Shown here one piece after another: positions 1 to 7,952 of a stretch of DNA of 30,678 nucleotides. Position numbers and translations under genes: made by a program. This stretch comes from an uncultured Lachnospiraceae bacterium. Its GTDB lineage: Bacteria; Bacillota; Clostridia; Lachnospirales; Lachnospiraceae. The DNA is taken from NCBI GenBank assembly GCA_910579935.1, contig CAJTVQ010000049.1, positions 1 to 30,678 on the forward strand. The letters run 5' to 3'. The first letter of the stretch is position 1. Each line of letters starts with the position of its first letter. The notes under the pieces are model-generated. The model worked only from the letters and a program-made list of their open reading frames with translations, was not told where the DNA came from and searched no databases.

Positions 1-40
1 TGATTTCTCAATGGATTTTTCAACCTGTCACTATAATAAC

Positions 41-85
41 TCAAAGCCCTGCCGGCGTACACGCCCATCCCAATCCCAAGATATT
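41..85 (-). pseudogene. spmA: spmA 3' segment beyond the insertion (codons after the attachment site)
   Basis: Read on the minus strand from 85 down, the codons give NILGLGWACTPAGL followed by TGA. This matches the conserved core of spore maturation protein A (family pattern: Asn-x3-Gly-Leu-Gly, then Thr-Pro-x-Gly-[Leu/Ile]). It continues exactly where the 5' segment at 7944-8246 stops (IIAN). Family members run on for roughly 80-100 more residues, but here a TGA follows the GL directly. A one-base deletion around 41-45 could explain it, because another frame is open from there to the window edge (it includes RLKNPLRN). Decay or a second insertion are alternatives. The rest of the gene and any spmB lie outside the window. 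Confidence 0.75.
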
Positions 86-110
86 AGCTGGTGTCAAGAT
101 AGGACTAAAT
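84..110. other. Element end / hybrid attachment site (left in window)
   Basis: The core TT at 84-85 is followed by 13 bp and then the 12-bp repeat ATAGGACTAAAT (99-110), the arm inside the element. On the other side of the core lies spmA coding sequence. The half-site structure (gene half plus element arm) is what integration by a serine integrase leaves behind. Confidence 0.8.
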
Positions 111-342
111 TTTTTTATAAATTTTTCAAGGGGTATACATCTTATTTTTCCTGATAATCGCGTTTAAGAAATTTCTACTTTTGTAAAAGATGCTGCCACA
201 TGTTCATCAATATCCATAAAAATAACATTCAAACCACCTCAAACAGGAGTAAATAAAGTATAGTATATTATCCTGTAACTTTCTATCAATTTCCCCGTCC
301 CTCTGAATTTTTGTCCGGAAGCTTTTTTTCGAAAATATATTT
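111..342. other. Element end region without a convincing gene
   Basis: AT-rich DNA between the left attachment arm and the stop codon of the first recombinase. On the minus strand two overlapping mini-frames occur. One is about 25 codons ending at 164 and containing VIFMDIDEHVAASFTK. The other is a 17-codon frame starting near 226 with a GAGGTG ribosome-site look-alike. Neither is recognised; they may be the 3' scrap of a lost gene. No terminator with a clear stem was found after the recombinase genes. Confidence 0.4.
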
Positions 343-1920
343 CTAACTGATATTCCAATAAAAAAAATTTTTGAACTTCCAACTCACTTTCACCCTATGC
401 CCATCATACACATCAATCCTCTCTACCAACTCATCAACCAGTTCCTTTGTCAGCGATTGAATACCGCTATAATCATACAAATTATAGACCAATCTCTCAT
501 CCTGTCCTGATGTCAATTGTTCCAATTGTTTATCCAGCTTTTGCATCCTTACCTGATGTCCCTCCTCCTGCTCTGTATATTCATCTCTCTTCTTTATATA
601 TTCATCTTTTTTAATCTGCTGCTCTTTCCACTGCCGATACAGGTTCAGGCGGCTAGTCTTGCAGTGTTCCATCTTCATTTCCAAAATCCGCTTTTCTTCC
701 TTAATTTTTGTAATCTCCGAAATTGCTCTGCACCTGTTCTCTTCTCTTTTAACCTCGACCTCCCTTTGAACAGAAACTAGCTTCTCTAATACTTCCAGAA
801 CAGTATCCTCCAAGTCCTGCACCCTTATCCGCAAATGGGAGCCGCAACTATCACCCATTCTGCATAGATAACTGGCTCTTGCCCCTTTGCCACTCCTGTT
901 CATGGAATATCCACAACACCCACATTTAACCTTTCCCTGCAATGCATGACTGTTTTCTGCCCTTTTGTATGCTCCTCTTTTGCCCCGGATTTGTATGGAT
1001 TTCTGGGCAATTTCAAAAACTTCTTTTGACACGATTGCCTCATGAGCATTCTCAAATCTTAAGTACTCCGTTTCATCATTCCAGTTTGGCTCCCTCGGTC
1101 TGACTGCAGATATCTTATGGCAAATATATGTTCCAATATAAACTTCATTCTGCAAAATATCTCTAACCTTGCCGCTCACCCATAAATTACTCTTTGTATT
1201 CTTCATCTGATAACCATACTTCTTCGTCTGGTTCTTATATGCTCCCGGCGTGGGAATCCCTTCATCATTCAGACATTTTGCAATATTAACCGGTGTATTA
1301 CCATCCACCGCAAATAAAAAAATTTTTTTTACTACCTCCGCCGCATTCGGATCTGATTGATAGATACCAAGACCTTTTTCAGCTTTCTTATTTCCACTAT
1401 ACTTATACCCATAAGGCACATCTCCGCCTATATAAGTTCCCTTTTCCTGATGCATACGCTTTACGGATTTTATCTTTTTAGACAAATCTCTACTGTACAT
1501 ATCATGAATCAAGTTCTTAAAACCTATTTCTATTCCACCTGAATTTTTAAAGCTATCATAATTATCTGATACAGCAATAAAGCGCACCCCAAGAAATGGA
1601 AATATTTGCTCTATGTAATCACCGACTTCAATATAATTTCTTCCAAAGCGAGATAAGTCCTTGACTACAATGCAGGCAACCTTATTTTCCTTTACTTCCT
1701 TAAGCAGCTTCCGGACTCCGGGACGATTAAAATTCACTCCGGAATATCCATCGTCCAGGAATTCTCTGACCGGATACTTTGACAATTCTTCATGGTTATT
1801 GATGAAAAACTGCAACACACTCCTCTGGTTACTGATGCTTCCGCTTTCGTCTTTACTCTTTCCAACGTCCACATCATCATCAGATATCCTAAGATACTTC
1901 GCAACATATCCATCTATCAA
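343..1920 (-). CDS. Large serine recombinase 1 (last of three)
   Basis: Site-specific DNA recombinase of the large serine family. The N-terminal resolvase domain has the catalytic serine in YLRIS (residue 13 with the start used here), then DDGYSGVNF and KDLSRFGRNYIEVG. Next comes the 'recombinase' DNA-binding domain, a zinc ribbon (CGCC...C...C), a long charged coiled coil, and a C-terminal segment ending in beta-strand-like residues. Length is about 525 residues, normal for the family. I place the start at a TTG (1918-1920) whose last two bases overlap the TGA of recombinase 2, preceded by GGAG 8 nt upstream. A longer frame starting with ATG at 1971 would overlap the upstream gene by 55 nt. 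Which of the three enzymes catalyses integration or excision cannot be told from sequence. Confidence 0.9.
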   Translation of the reverse strand: MIDGYVAKYLRISDDDVDVGKSKDESGSISNQRSVLQFFINNHEELSKYPVREFLDDGYSGVNFNRPGVRKLLKEVKENKVACIVVKDLSRFGRNYIEVGDYIEQIFPFLGVRFIAVSDNYDSFKNSGGIEIGFKNLIHDMYSRDLSKKIKSVKRMHQEKGTYIGGDVPYGYKYSGNKKAEKGLGIYQSDPNAAEVVKKIFLFAVDGNTPVNIAKCLNDEGIPTPGAYKNQTKKYGYQMKNTKSNLWVSGKVRDILQNEVYIGTYICHKISAVRPREPNWNDETEYLRFENAHEAIVSKEVFEIAQKSIQIRGKRGAYKRAENSHALQGKVKCGCCGYSMNRSGKGARASYLCRMGDSCGSHLRIRVQDLEDTVLEVLEKLVSVQREVEVKREENRCRAISEITKIKEEKRILEMKMEHCKTSRLNLYRQWKEQQIKKDEYIKKRDEYTEQEEGHQVRMQKLDKQLEQLTSGQDERLVYNLYDYSGIQSLTKELVDELVERIDVYDGHRVKVSWKFKNFFYWNIS

Positions 1921-3644
1921 TCTTCCCACTCCTTTTCCTGTGTTATATCTGCTTGTAATTCCTGACACCACTTTTCCAGTTGATCTGCAAAACTGTATGT
2001 AACTACAACCTTCTTTGGGGAATAGACCACGATCTTATCAATCAGTGAATCTAACAATTTCATGAAAATCATATCATTTGGCGTTCCTGCCCTTCCCAGT
2101 TCTAAGGCATTCTGACGATACGTCCCTAATATCTCTTCCACCTCCTTTACCATCCTGTCACCTTCCATAAAGCTGACCAACGCATCATCATACTCTTGCT
2201 GCTTTTTTGTCAAACGTTTTTTTTCATATTCATAATCGATTGGAGAAAGCAGCCCCTCCTTCATATCCGCATAAATCTCTTGCCTTAAAATTCTAATCCG
2301 GCTAACAGATTCCTCCAAATCTTTTTTTTGATTCACTATTTCCTTTTCTTTTTTCTTATAGTCCTCTGACTGATTCTGCTGATTCCAGCTATTTTCTATT
2401 TTCCCCAATAACCGTAGCTGCCGATCCGTTGCCTCTGTTACCGCTTCCATTAGCGGGATCTCATGTATATAAGTATTCGTACAATGAACGCCTATCTTTG
2501 ATTTAGGTGTGTTGCAAAAGTAACAATAATCTCTTTTTCCATTCTTTACTCTGCTCCGCCTTGTCATCAGGCTATCGCATTGTCCACAAAAAATTCTTTT
2601 ACGCAAAGAATTTTCCGTATGGGGAATATCCCTATGAACCTCCATCTGCTGCACATATCTTTTCCGGCTTTCTTCTGCCATTGCCGTTACTGCGTCAAAT
2701 TGTTCCTGTGCGACAAGCGGTTCATGCGTCCCTTCTACAATGATCCAATCCTCTTTTGGAAGAACCCTCAGTTTTCCATCCTGCTCAAAATAACTGCACC
2801 TTGTCTTCCCCTGAACCATATGTCCAAGATAGACCGGATTTGTAAGGATCCCAGCAACATGCTTTGACCTCCATTTTGCATTACTGCTGCGCTTAAAAGA
2901 CTGGTTTCCATTCATATAGCGGTACATCCCCGGTGACGGTATGGCAAGCTCATTTAAGTAATTGGCGATTACAATGCAGCCTTTCTTTTGCAGACGCCAT
3001 TTAAATATCTTTTTCACCACATCAGCGCTTTCCGGATCAATAACCAGCTTCCTTCTATCTTTGTCCGATTTTTTATAACCATAAGGAAGCACTCCGCTGA
3101 CGCACTCCCCATTCTTCTGCATAGTCCGTTTCGTCTGCGTGACTTTTTTTGATATATCCCTTGCGTAATATTCGTTCACAATATTAGTCAGGGAATTCAT
3201 CAACATACTGTTTTCAAACGTCTGCTTTTCACTGTCAAAATTTTCGTTGACAGCTACAACCCTTACCCCTAAGAATGGAAATACCTTTTCCAGATAATTT
3301 CCCACTTCTATATAATTCCGTCCCAGCCTTGAAAAGTCTTTTACTATTACACAATTGATTTCCCCAGCGTTTATATCGCTGAGCATATGGTTCCACTCTT
3401 CTCTGTCAAAATTAGTTCCCGTAGATCCATTATCAACGTAGACCTTCACGAGTTTAAAATCATCTTCTTGCTTTTCAACATACTCCTTCAATAATGCAAG
3501 CTGGTTCTGTATGGAATCTTTACTTTCATAACCGTTATCTTCAATAGACAATCTGGAGTATATGCCCACAAGACTTACGGCCGGAACAGCAGCAGGAGCT
3601 TTAATATCTACGCATTTACTGGGTTTCCTGCTTTTCCTTGCCAT
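1917..3644 (-). CDS. Large serine recombinase 2
   Basis: 575-residue large serine recombinase. The catalytic serine is in YSRLS (about residue 33), followed by SIQNQ, VDNGSTGTNFDRE and KDFSRLGRNYIEVGNYLE of the resolvase fold. A 'recombinase' domain, a zinc ribbon (CGQC and a later YCYFC/HC pair) and a coiled coil of about 90 residues follow. The N-terminus carries about 25 extra, lysine- and alanine-rich residues before the fold. The ATG at 3644 lies inside the end of recombinase 3 (29-nt overlap) behind an AAGGAG site, which points to translational coupling. It is clearly diverged from its two neighbours, so the trio is not a recent tandem duplication. Confidence 0.93.
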   Translation of the reverse strand: MARKSRKPSKCVDIKAPAAVPAVSLVGIYSRLSIEDNGYESKDSIQNQLALLKEYVEKQEDDFKLVKVYVDNGSTGTNFDREEWNHMLSDINAGEINCVIVKDFSRLGRNYIEVGNYLEKVFPFLGVRVVAVNENFDSEKQTFENSMLMNSLTNIVNEYYARDISKKVTQTKRTMQKNGECVSGVLPYGYKKSDKDRRKLVIDPESADVVKKIFKWRLQKKGCIVIANYLNELAIPSPGMYRYMNGNQSFKRSSNAKWRSKHVAGILTNPVYLGHMVQGKTRCSYFEQDGKLRVLPKEDWIIVEGTHEPLVAQEQFDAVTAMAEESRKRYVQQMEVHRDIPHTENSLRKRIFCGQCDSLMTRRSRVKNGKRDYCYFCNTPKSKIGVHCTNTYIHEIPLMEAVTEATDRQLRLLGKIENSWNQQNQSEDYKKKEKEIVNQKKDLEESVSRIRILRQEIYADMKEGLLSPIDYEYEKKRLTKKQQEYDDALVSFMEGDRMVKEVEEILGTYRQNALELGRAGTPNDMIFMKLLDSLIDKIVVYSPKKVVVTYSFADQLEKWCQELQADITQEKEWED

Positions 3645-5343
3645 CCGCTCCCTCTCCTTCCAGTATCCTACTTAGTTCCATTCGTTTTTCCGGTCCCGCA
3701 AAGCGGATTTCGTAATTAAACATAGCCCGATTTTTTATATAAGCCCACGCCTGTTCGTACTCTGACTTGAATTTAAATATAACTTCAATTCTATCCTTAT
3801 CATATATTTTTATTTCTTCTATCAGCCTTGCCAGTAGCTCGCGCGAAAGCTCTTTGAACCCTCTATATTCAATAAACTGCTGCATCCACCCTGCCTGATC
3901 TTTTTTGTTCCTTGCAGTTTCTTCACGTTCTGCTTCCAATGACCTAATCTCACCCTGCAGAATCCCAATATCTGTTTTGTAGCAATCCTTTAATTCCAGG
4001 TATTCTTCTTTCGATAATATCCCTTCCTTATAATCCTGATAGACAGAGGAAGCATACTGGCGTTTTTTCTCTATCTCCAGTTCTTTATCCATGATATCTT
4101 CGTAAATTTTTTCTACAAAATATTCATGATAAAAAACCTCATCAGCTAATTCCAGCAACTGACCTAATTCAAAAGCACTCTCTATATACAGATTTATTAC
4201 CTGCAAAACAACCTTTTCAAATTTCTCCAAAGGAATTCCCTTATTATTTGTACATCCCGCCTTGTTCTTGTTTTCAATACAGACCAGATAAACATATCTT
4301 TTATCTTTTACCGGAATTGACTTCCTTGTCATGTTCCCATTGCAATGTCCACATTTTACAAAACCAGAAAACAAATATAATATTTTCTCTTCCGGTGCAA
4401 CTCTTGTATCGTTCCCAAAGAAACTATGTACCATCTGGAAATCCTCCTTGGAAACTATGGCCTCATGACTGTCCTCACACCTTATCCAATCCTTCTTGTC
4501 CTTTTTTGTCCGTTTCCTTACTTTATAATTGGGAGAAGCCGTCTTCCCCTGCAAAAGCACACCTGTATATACCTCATTGCGCAAAATATAATTGACACCG
4601 TTTGCCTGCCACTTAGGGACTGCTTTCCTGCGGAAACCACATTGGAAATTTTCCCCGTTCCTATGCTTGTATTCCATAGGCGTGGGAATTCCCAATTCAT
4701 TTAGCTTCTCAGCTATCCTCTCTCCGCTCATGCCTTCTATTTTCCATTTGAAAATCTGGCGCACTACTGAAGCTGCCTTTTCATCAACAATAAGTTTATT
4801 CTTATCGTCAGGGGATTTCTGATAGCCATATGGCGCAAAAGAACCGATATACTGCCCGTTTTTTCTCTTGATGTCCAGATGACTGCGGATTTTTATGGAA
4901 ATATCCCGGCAGTAAGCGTCATTGATCAGGTTCTTGAAGGGGATCAGCATCTCATCCGCACCATTTAGCCCGAAAGCCGTGTCAATGCTGTCATTAATTG
5001 CAATAAACCTGACACCAAGATAAGGAAATATCTTCTCAATATAACGCCCTGCCTCAATATAATCCCTGCCAAACCTTGACAGATCCTTTACAATCACACA
5101 GTTCACTTCACCGGCTTTAATATCTTCCAGCATTTGCTTAAATGCAGGACGCTCAAAATTAACTCCGGAAAAACCATCGTCAACTCGCTCATGGTAAATT
5201 TGAATGTCGGGATGTGTTTTCAGAAACTCTTTCACAAGAGCCCTCTGATTTACAATGCTGTCGCTTTCCGTCTTGTCACCATCTTCCCTGGACAAACGAA
5301 AATAAGCGTCAGCAGTATAGACACCGTTTAGATTTGCATTCAT
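3616..5343 (-). CDS. Large serine recombinase 3 (first of the operon)
   Basis: 575-residue large serine recombinase and first gene of the three. The resolvase domain has catalytic Ser18 in YFRLS, SIVNQ, VDDGFSGVNFERP and KDLSRFGRDYIEAGRYIE. The central recombinase domain is followed by a zinc ribbon (CGHCNGNMTRK ... C ... C) and a coiled coil rich in Glu/Lys. The start ATG at 5343 follows GAGGTG at normal spacing. A promoter and palindrome lie just upstream (5400-5434). By family knowledge these enzymes cut and rejoin att sites through a 2-bp crossover, which fits the AA core at the element ends. Confidence 0.93.
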   Translation of the reverse strand: MNANLNGVYTADAYFRLSREDGDKTESDSIVNQRALVKEFLKTHPDIQIYHERVDDGFSGVNFERPAFKQMLEDIKAGEVNCVIVKDLSRFGRDYIEAGRYIEKIFPYLGVRFIAINDSIDTAFGLNGADEMLIPFKNLINDAYCRDISIKIRSHLDIKRKNGQYIGSFAPYGYQKSPDDKNKLIVDEKAASVVRQIFKWKIEGMSGERIAEKLNELGIPTPMEYKHRNGENFQCGFRRKAVPKWQANGVNYILRNEVYTGVLLQGKTASPNYKVRKRTKKDKKDWIRCEDSHEAIVSKEDFQMVHSFFGNDTRVAPEEKILYLFSGFVKCGHCNGNMTRKSIPVKDKRYVYLVCIENKNKAGCTNNKGIPLEKFEKVVLQVINLYIESAFELGQLLELADEVFYHEYFVEKIYEDIMDKELEIEKKRQYASSVYQDYKEGILSKEEYLELKDCYKTDIGILQGEIRSLEAEREETARNKKDQAGWMQQFIEYRGFKELSRELLARLIEEIKIYDKDRIEVIFKFKSEYEQAWAYIKNRAMFNYEIRFAGPEKRMELSRILEGEGADGKEKQETQ

Positions 5344-5405
5344 ATGATCACCTCAAATAGTTTATTGACCTTATAAACCATTTAGGCTTTATTTTGTCCG
5401 TATGT

Positions 5406-5434
5406 GTTATAACATACAGTAACATATAAGTCCA
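5406..5434 (-). promoter_or_regulatory. Candidate sigma-A promoter of the recombinase operon
   Basis: On the minus strand TGGACT (5429-5434) and TATAAC (5406-5411) are separated by exactly 17 bp, about 63 bp upstream of recombinase 3. The -10 lies within an imperfect palindrome, GTATGTGTTATAACATAC on + (5400-5417). AACATA is repeated 10 bp apart (5411, 5421). This could be an operator for self-repression; that part is inference. Confidence 0.45.
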
Positions 5435-5464
5435 TTATTTTACAAGGTTTTTATGAAACTATAA

Positions 5465-5719
5465 TCATACTGACCGGAAATAATCTGCCAGTTTTTCTTC
5501 CAGTGTCCCTCCTGACTGGCTGAAATTCATCTTTACGATAATGCCGTTGCACTGGACACAATAAGGGTTTTTTATCTGCCTGATGTAGTCAGAAATTCTT
5601 TCGTTTCGGGCTTTTGAACCGTCTATCTTCACATCCCGGATATCTACCAGTGATTCTTTTGAAACCGTACAGATATCTACATCTGCCAGTTCCTTTAATG
5701 TGCGCACATCCATCAGCAT
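5465..5719 (-). CDS. Small DUF6870-like protein
   Basis: Short acidic/basic protein of 84 residues from the preferred ATG at 5719, which has AAGGG about 8 nt upstream. The frame is open further up, to an ATG at 5803 (112 residues). Visible features are VDIRDVKIDGSKARNERI, a helix with YIRQIKNPYC, and a CVQC pair that may bind metal. From memory this pattern (VDIRDVKID...YIRQIKNPYC) is the DUF6870 family, common on conjugative and integrative elements of gut Clostridia; no function is known to me. It lies directly upstream of the recombinase operon on the same strand, so it may be co-expressed or regulate it. Confidence 0.65.
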   Translation of the reverse strand: MLMDVRTLKELADVDICTVSKESLVDIRDVKIDGSKARNERISDYIRQIKNPYCVQCNGIIVKMNFSQSGGTLEEKLADYFRSV

Positions 5720-5998
5720 ATTAATCCCTTCTCTGCTCTCTTTAAATATATTTCCCTCTGCTTGTCCGATATTCGTCATTCTTAAATGTATGCGGACTAT
5801 CATACCTGGTTGTAATATGCTGTTTTCGTTTGTGCTCTTCTATATGCTTTTGTTCCATTTTGGTGTATCATAAAATTGCGTTTTTTTATGCAATGATAAT
5901 ATCAATATTTATTATACTAAAGATTTGATGCTATTTTATATTTTTTTGTCACAAATGGCAAACCGGGTTGTCTAATATATAAAAAGGAGGATAAAATC

Positions 5999-6847
5999 AT
6001 GAAAAATAATGTACCATCGGAAGAAGTGTTCCGTCTGATAGATGATGCAGTGAAAGGAGACAAAACGGCGCTGGAATCCCTCTTAACAGATGTACAGGAT
6101 ATGGTTTTCAATCTGTCTTTGCGAATGCTGGGGACCATACCCGATGCCGAGGACGCAACGCAGGAAATACTGATCCGTATCATGACGAATCTTGCTTCTT
6201 TCCGAAAGGAATGCGCCTTCTCAACCTGGGTTTTTAAAATCGCAACGAATCATCTGAAAAATTATAAAAAATCTATGTTCGCGAATCGCCCTTTAAGCTT
6301 TGAATATTACAGCGAAGATATCTTAAACGGAAACACTGGCGATATTCCGGATATGACACAGAACATAGACAGCAATATCCTTTCTGATGAACTGAAAATG
6401 TCCTGTACGAATGTTATGCTGCAATGTCTCGATCCTGCCAGCCGGTGCATTTTCATTTTGGGCACCATGTTTAAACTGGACAGCCGCATCGCCGGGGAAA
6501 TCTTAAACCTCTCTCCCGATACATACAGGCAAAGGCTTTCAAGGACACGGAAAAAAATGGCCGGCTTCCTGAGCGAATACTGTGGGCTTGGAGGCGGCGT
6601 ATGCAACTGCAGGAAACGGATCAACTATGCCATCTCCACCCATCGCCTTAATCCACAAAATTTGGAATACTCGTCTTTAGAAAGCCATGAAGACAGCGCT
6701 ATTTTGGATTATACATGCGCCATGGAGCAGATTGATGATATTGCAATGATTTTTAATCATATGCCGCTTTACCGTTCCGCAACGGCAGCCCGGAATTTTA
6801 TTTCCGACTTACTTAAAACAGATTTATTTAAAACGATTCAACAATAA
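5999..6847 (+). CDS. Sigma-70 family (ECF-like) RNA polymerase sigma factor with Cys-rich C-terminal extension
   Basis: 282 residues. Sigma region 2 occupies roughly residues 15-95 (DAEDATQEILIRIMTNL, then FSTWVFKIATNHLKNYKK). Region 4 is at about 135-195, with the helix-turn-helix EILNLSPDTYRQRLSRTRKKM. A C-terminal extension of about 85 residues begins with CGLGGGVCNCRKRI, a possible metal or redox site, and ends in a helical tail. Classical ECF factors end soon after region 4, so the tail is an added module. The start has a strong AAAGGAGG site. It lies inside the spmA-interrupting element, divergent from the DUF6870 and recombinase genes, and 11 bp before the DUF2461 gene. No anti-sigma gene is adjacent. 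Its target promoters are unknown. Confidence 0.85.
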   Translation: MKNNVPSEEVFRLIDDAVKGDKTALESLLTDVQDMVFNLSLRMLGTIPDAEDATQEILIRIMTNLASFRKECAFSTWVFKIATNHLKNYKKSMFANRPLSFEYYSEDILNGNTGDIPDMTQNIDSNILSDELKMSCTNVMLQCLDPASRCIFILGTMFKLDSRIAGEILNLSPDTYRQRLSRTRKKMAGFLSEYCGLGGGVCNCRKRINYAISTHRLNPQNLEYSSLESHEDSAILDYTCAMEQIDDIAMIFNHMPLYRSATAARNFISDLLKTDLFKTIQQ

Positions 6848-6858
6848 GGAGAATTTAT

Positions 6859-7539
6859 ATGAACCCAAAAATAATATTGGATTTTTTAACGGATCTAAGC
6901 AAGAATAACACAAAAGAATGGATGGATAAGAACAAAGCTTTCTACAAAGAAGCCTACAACGAATTTGCCGATTTGGTGCAGGAATTAATCATTCAGCTTT
7001 CCGAAGCAGACCCATCCATACGGTACTTGAAGTCCCGCGATTTAATTTTCCGTCTGAACCGCGACACACGTTTCAGTCACGACAAATCTCCCTATAACCC
7101 TTCTTTCCGTGCCCATATATCTTCAGGCGGACGGGTCCCTATTCCTGTCGGCTATTTCATCAATGTCACACCGGAAGACATCTTTTTGGGCGGCGGATTA
7201 TTTGCTTCACAGTTCTCCAACGCTACTGGTATGGTAAGGGACTATATCTTAAAGTACAACGGTGAGTTGGTACAAATACTCGAAGATGAAGATTTTTCCA
7301 AACATTACACTCTCATGGGCGAAAAACTGAAGAATATCCCGCGCGGCTACGAAAGCAATTCACCGTACGGGGAATTGCTAAAACATAAAAGCTGGTTCAT
7401 AGAAAATCACATTTCACCAGATGAATTCTTGGATATACCACATTTTATCACTATTGCAAAAGAACGGTTTCTTCTTATGCAGCCTTTCAACGACTTTCTG
7501 AACCGTGCCTTAATTGATTTCAAAATGCCGGCCAGATAA
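6859..7539 (+). CDS. DUF2461 family protein
   Basis: 226 residues. The N-terminus NNTKEWMDKNKAFY, the central RDTRFSHDKSPYNPSFRAHIS, and the later GGGLFA and MGEKLKNIPRGY are hallmarks of the DUF2461 (TIGR02453) family. That family occurs in many bacteria and some fungi and has no established biochemical role. Length is typical. The gene starts 11 bp after the sigma factor stop behind AAGGAG, so the two form an operon that ends at the hairpin at 7551-7600. No signal peptide or membrane segment is seen. Confidence 0.85.
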   Translation: MNPKIILDFLTDLSKNNTKEWMDKNKAFYKEAYNEFADLVQELIIQLSEADPSIRYLKSRDLIFRLNRDTRFSHDKSPYNPSFRAHISSGGRVPIPVGYFINVTPEDIFLGGGLFASQFSNATGMVRDYILKYNGELVQILEDEDFSKHYTLMGEKLKNIPRGYESNSPYGELLKHKSWFIENHISPDEFLDIPHFITIAKERFLLMQPFNDFLNRALIDFKMPAR

Positions 7540-7550
7540 TCATAATCACC

Positions 7551-7600
7551 AAAGGAGTTTTACATACGCGGATAAAGATCATCGATGCAAAACTCCTTTT
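7551..7600 (+). terminator. Terminator of the sigma factor-DUF2461 pair
   Basis: AAAGGAGTTTT (7551-7561) pairs with AAAACTCCTTT (7589-7599) around a long loop of about 27 nt, followed by a T-rich stretch. The stem is near symmetric, so it could also stop transcription from the other strand. Confidence 0.6.
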
Positions 7601-7614
7601 ATTCTTCTTACCTG

Positions 7615-7915
7615 CTAATTGACATTTGAATTATCCGTTCCTGCTTGTATACCAGCTTTCCGGTCCACATTCTGCTTCATCAACTTCATATAGTCAAGCA
7701 CAAGCGGATACCTGTAACGAAATACTTCAAAATCATATTCATCGGTCAAAAACTGATGATACCTGGATGTTATGGGACGTACCCCATACTTTCCTTCAGG
7801 TTAAAATAATGCTCAAAATCCACACCAGACTTCTGCCCGTATAATGTGGAATCACAGGATTTAAAAAAATCCCCACCAATACACCATTGTCACGAAGCTA
7901 AAAACCTCATAGTTA
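7615..7915 (-). pseudogene. Broken gene remnant of unknown function
   Basis: On the minus strand a protein-like sequence is spread over shifting frames: LRDNGVLVGIFLNPVIPHYTG-like residues, then KSGVDFEHYFNLKES, then VRPITSRYHQFLTDEYDF and DFEVFRYRYPLVLDYMKLMK, ending at a TAG at 7615. At least two frameshifts are needed to join them. I do not recognise the family. It lies at the right end of the element, between the DUF2461 terminator and the attachment arm, and is probably former cargo. Confidence 0.5.
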
Positions 7916-7925
7916 AAGGTTCTTT

Positions 7926-7952
7926 ATTTAGTCCTATTATAAATCATGCATT
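7926..7952. other. Element end / hybrid attachment site (right in window)
   Basis: ATTTAGTCCTAT (7926-7937) is the exact inverted copy of the repeat at 99-110. Thirteen bp separate it from the TT core at 7951-7952, after which spmA coding sequence begins. The symmetry with the left end gives an attP of 12-13-2-13-12 bp on circularisation. Confidence 0.8.

Larger units (their letters stand above)
84..7951. mobile_element. 7.87-kb serine-recombinase element inserted in spmA
   Basis: The boundaries come from the split spmA reading frame and from symmetric ends. The AA core (TT on +) is at 84-85 and 7951-7952. The inverted repeat ATAGGACTAAAT is at 99-110 and its complement ATTTAGTCCTAT at 7926-7937, each 13 bp from the core. 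The cargo is three large serine recombinases, a DUF6870-like protein, a sigma factor, a DUF2461 protein and one broken gene. No relaxase, conjugation, capsid or terminase gene is seen, so it is a small integrative element or the remnant of a larger one. Size counting the core once: 7,867 bp. Confidence 0.85.

Noticed and set aside
517..2867. Plus-strand frames opposite the recombinase genes
   Set aside because: Their composition mirrors the antisense of the AT-rich, Lys/Glu-rich coding strand; no start signals or family motifs.
4518..4700. A 60-residue minus-strand frame within recombinase 3
   Set aside because: It is an alternative frame of a well-supported gene and has no ribosome site.
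5876..5894. ATTGC/GCAAT stem as a terminator upstream of the sigma factor
   Set aside because: Only five base pairs, AT-rich and without a following T run in a useful place.
99..7937. The 12-bp inverted repeats as terminal repeats of a classic DDE transposon
   Set aside because: They lie 13 bp inside the junctions, there is no DDE transposase, and the geometry fits serine integrase attP arms around a 2-bp core.
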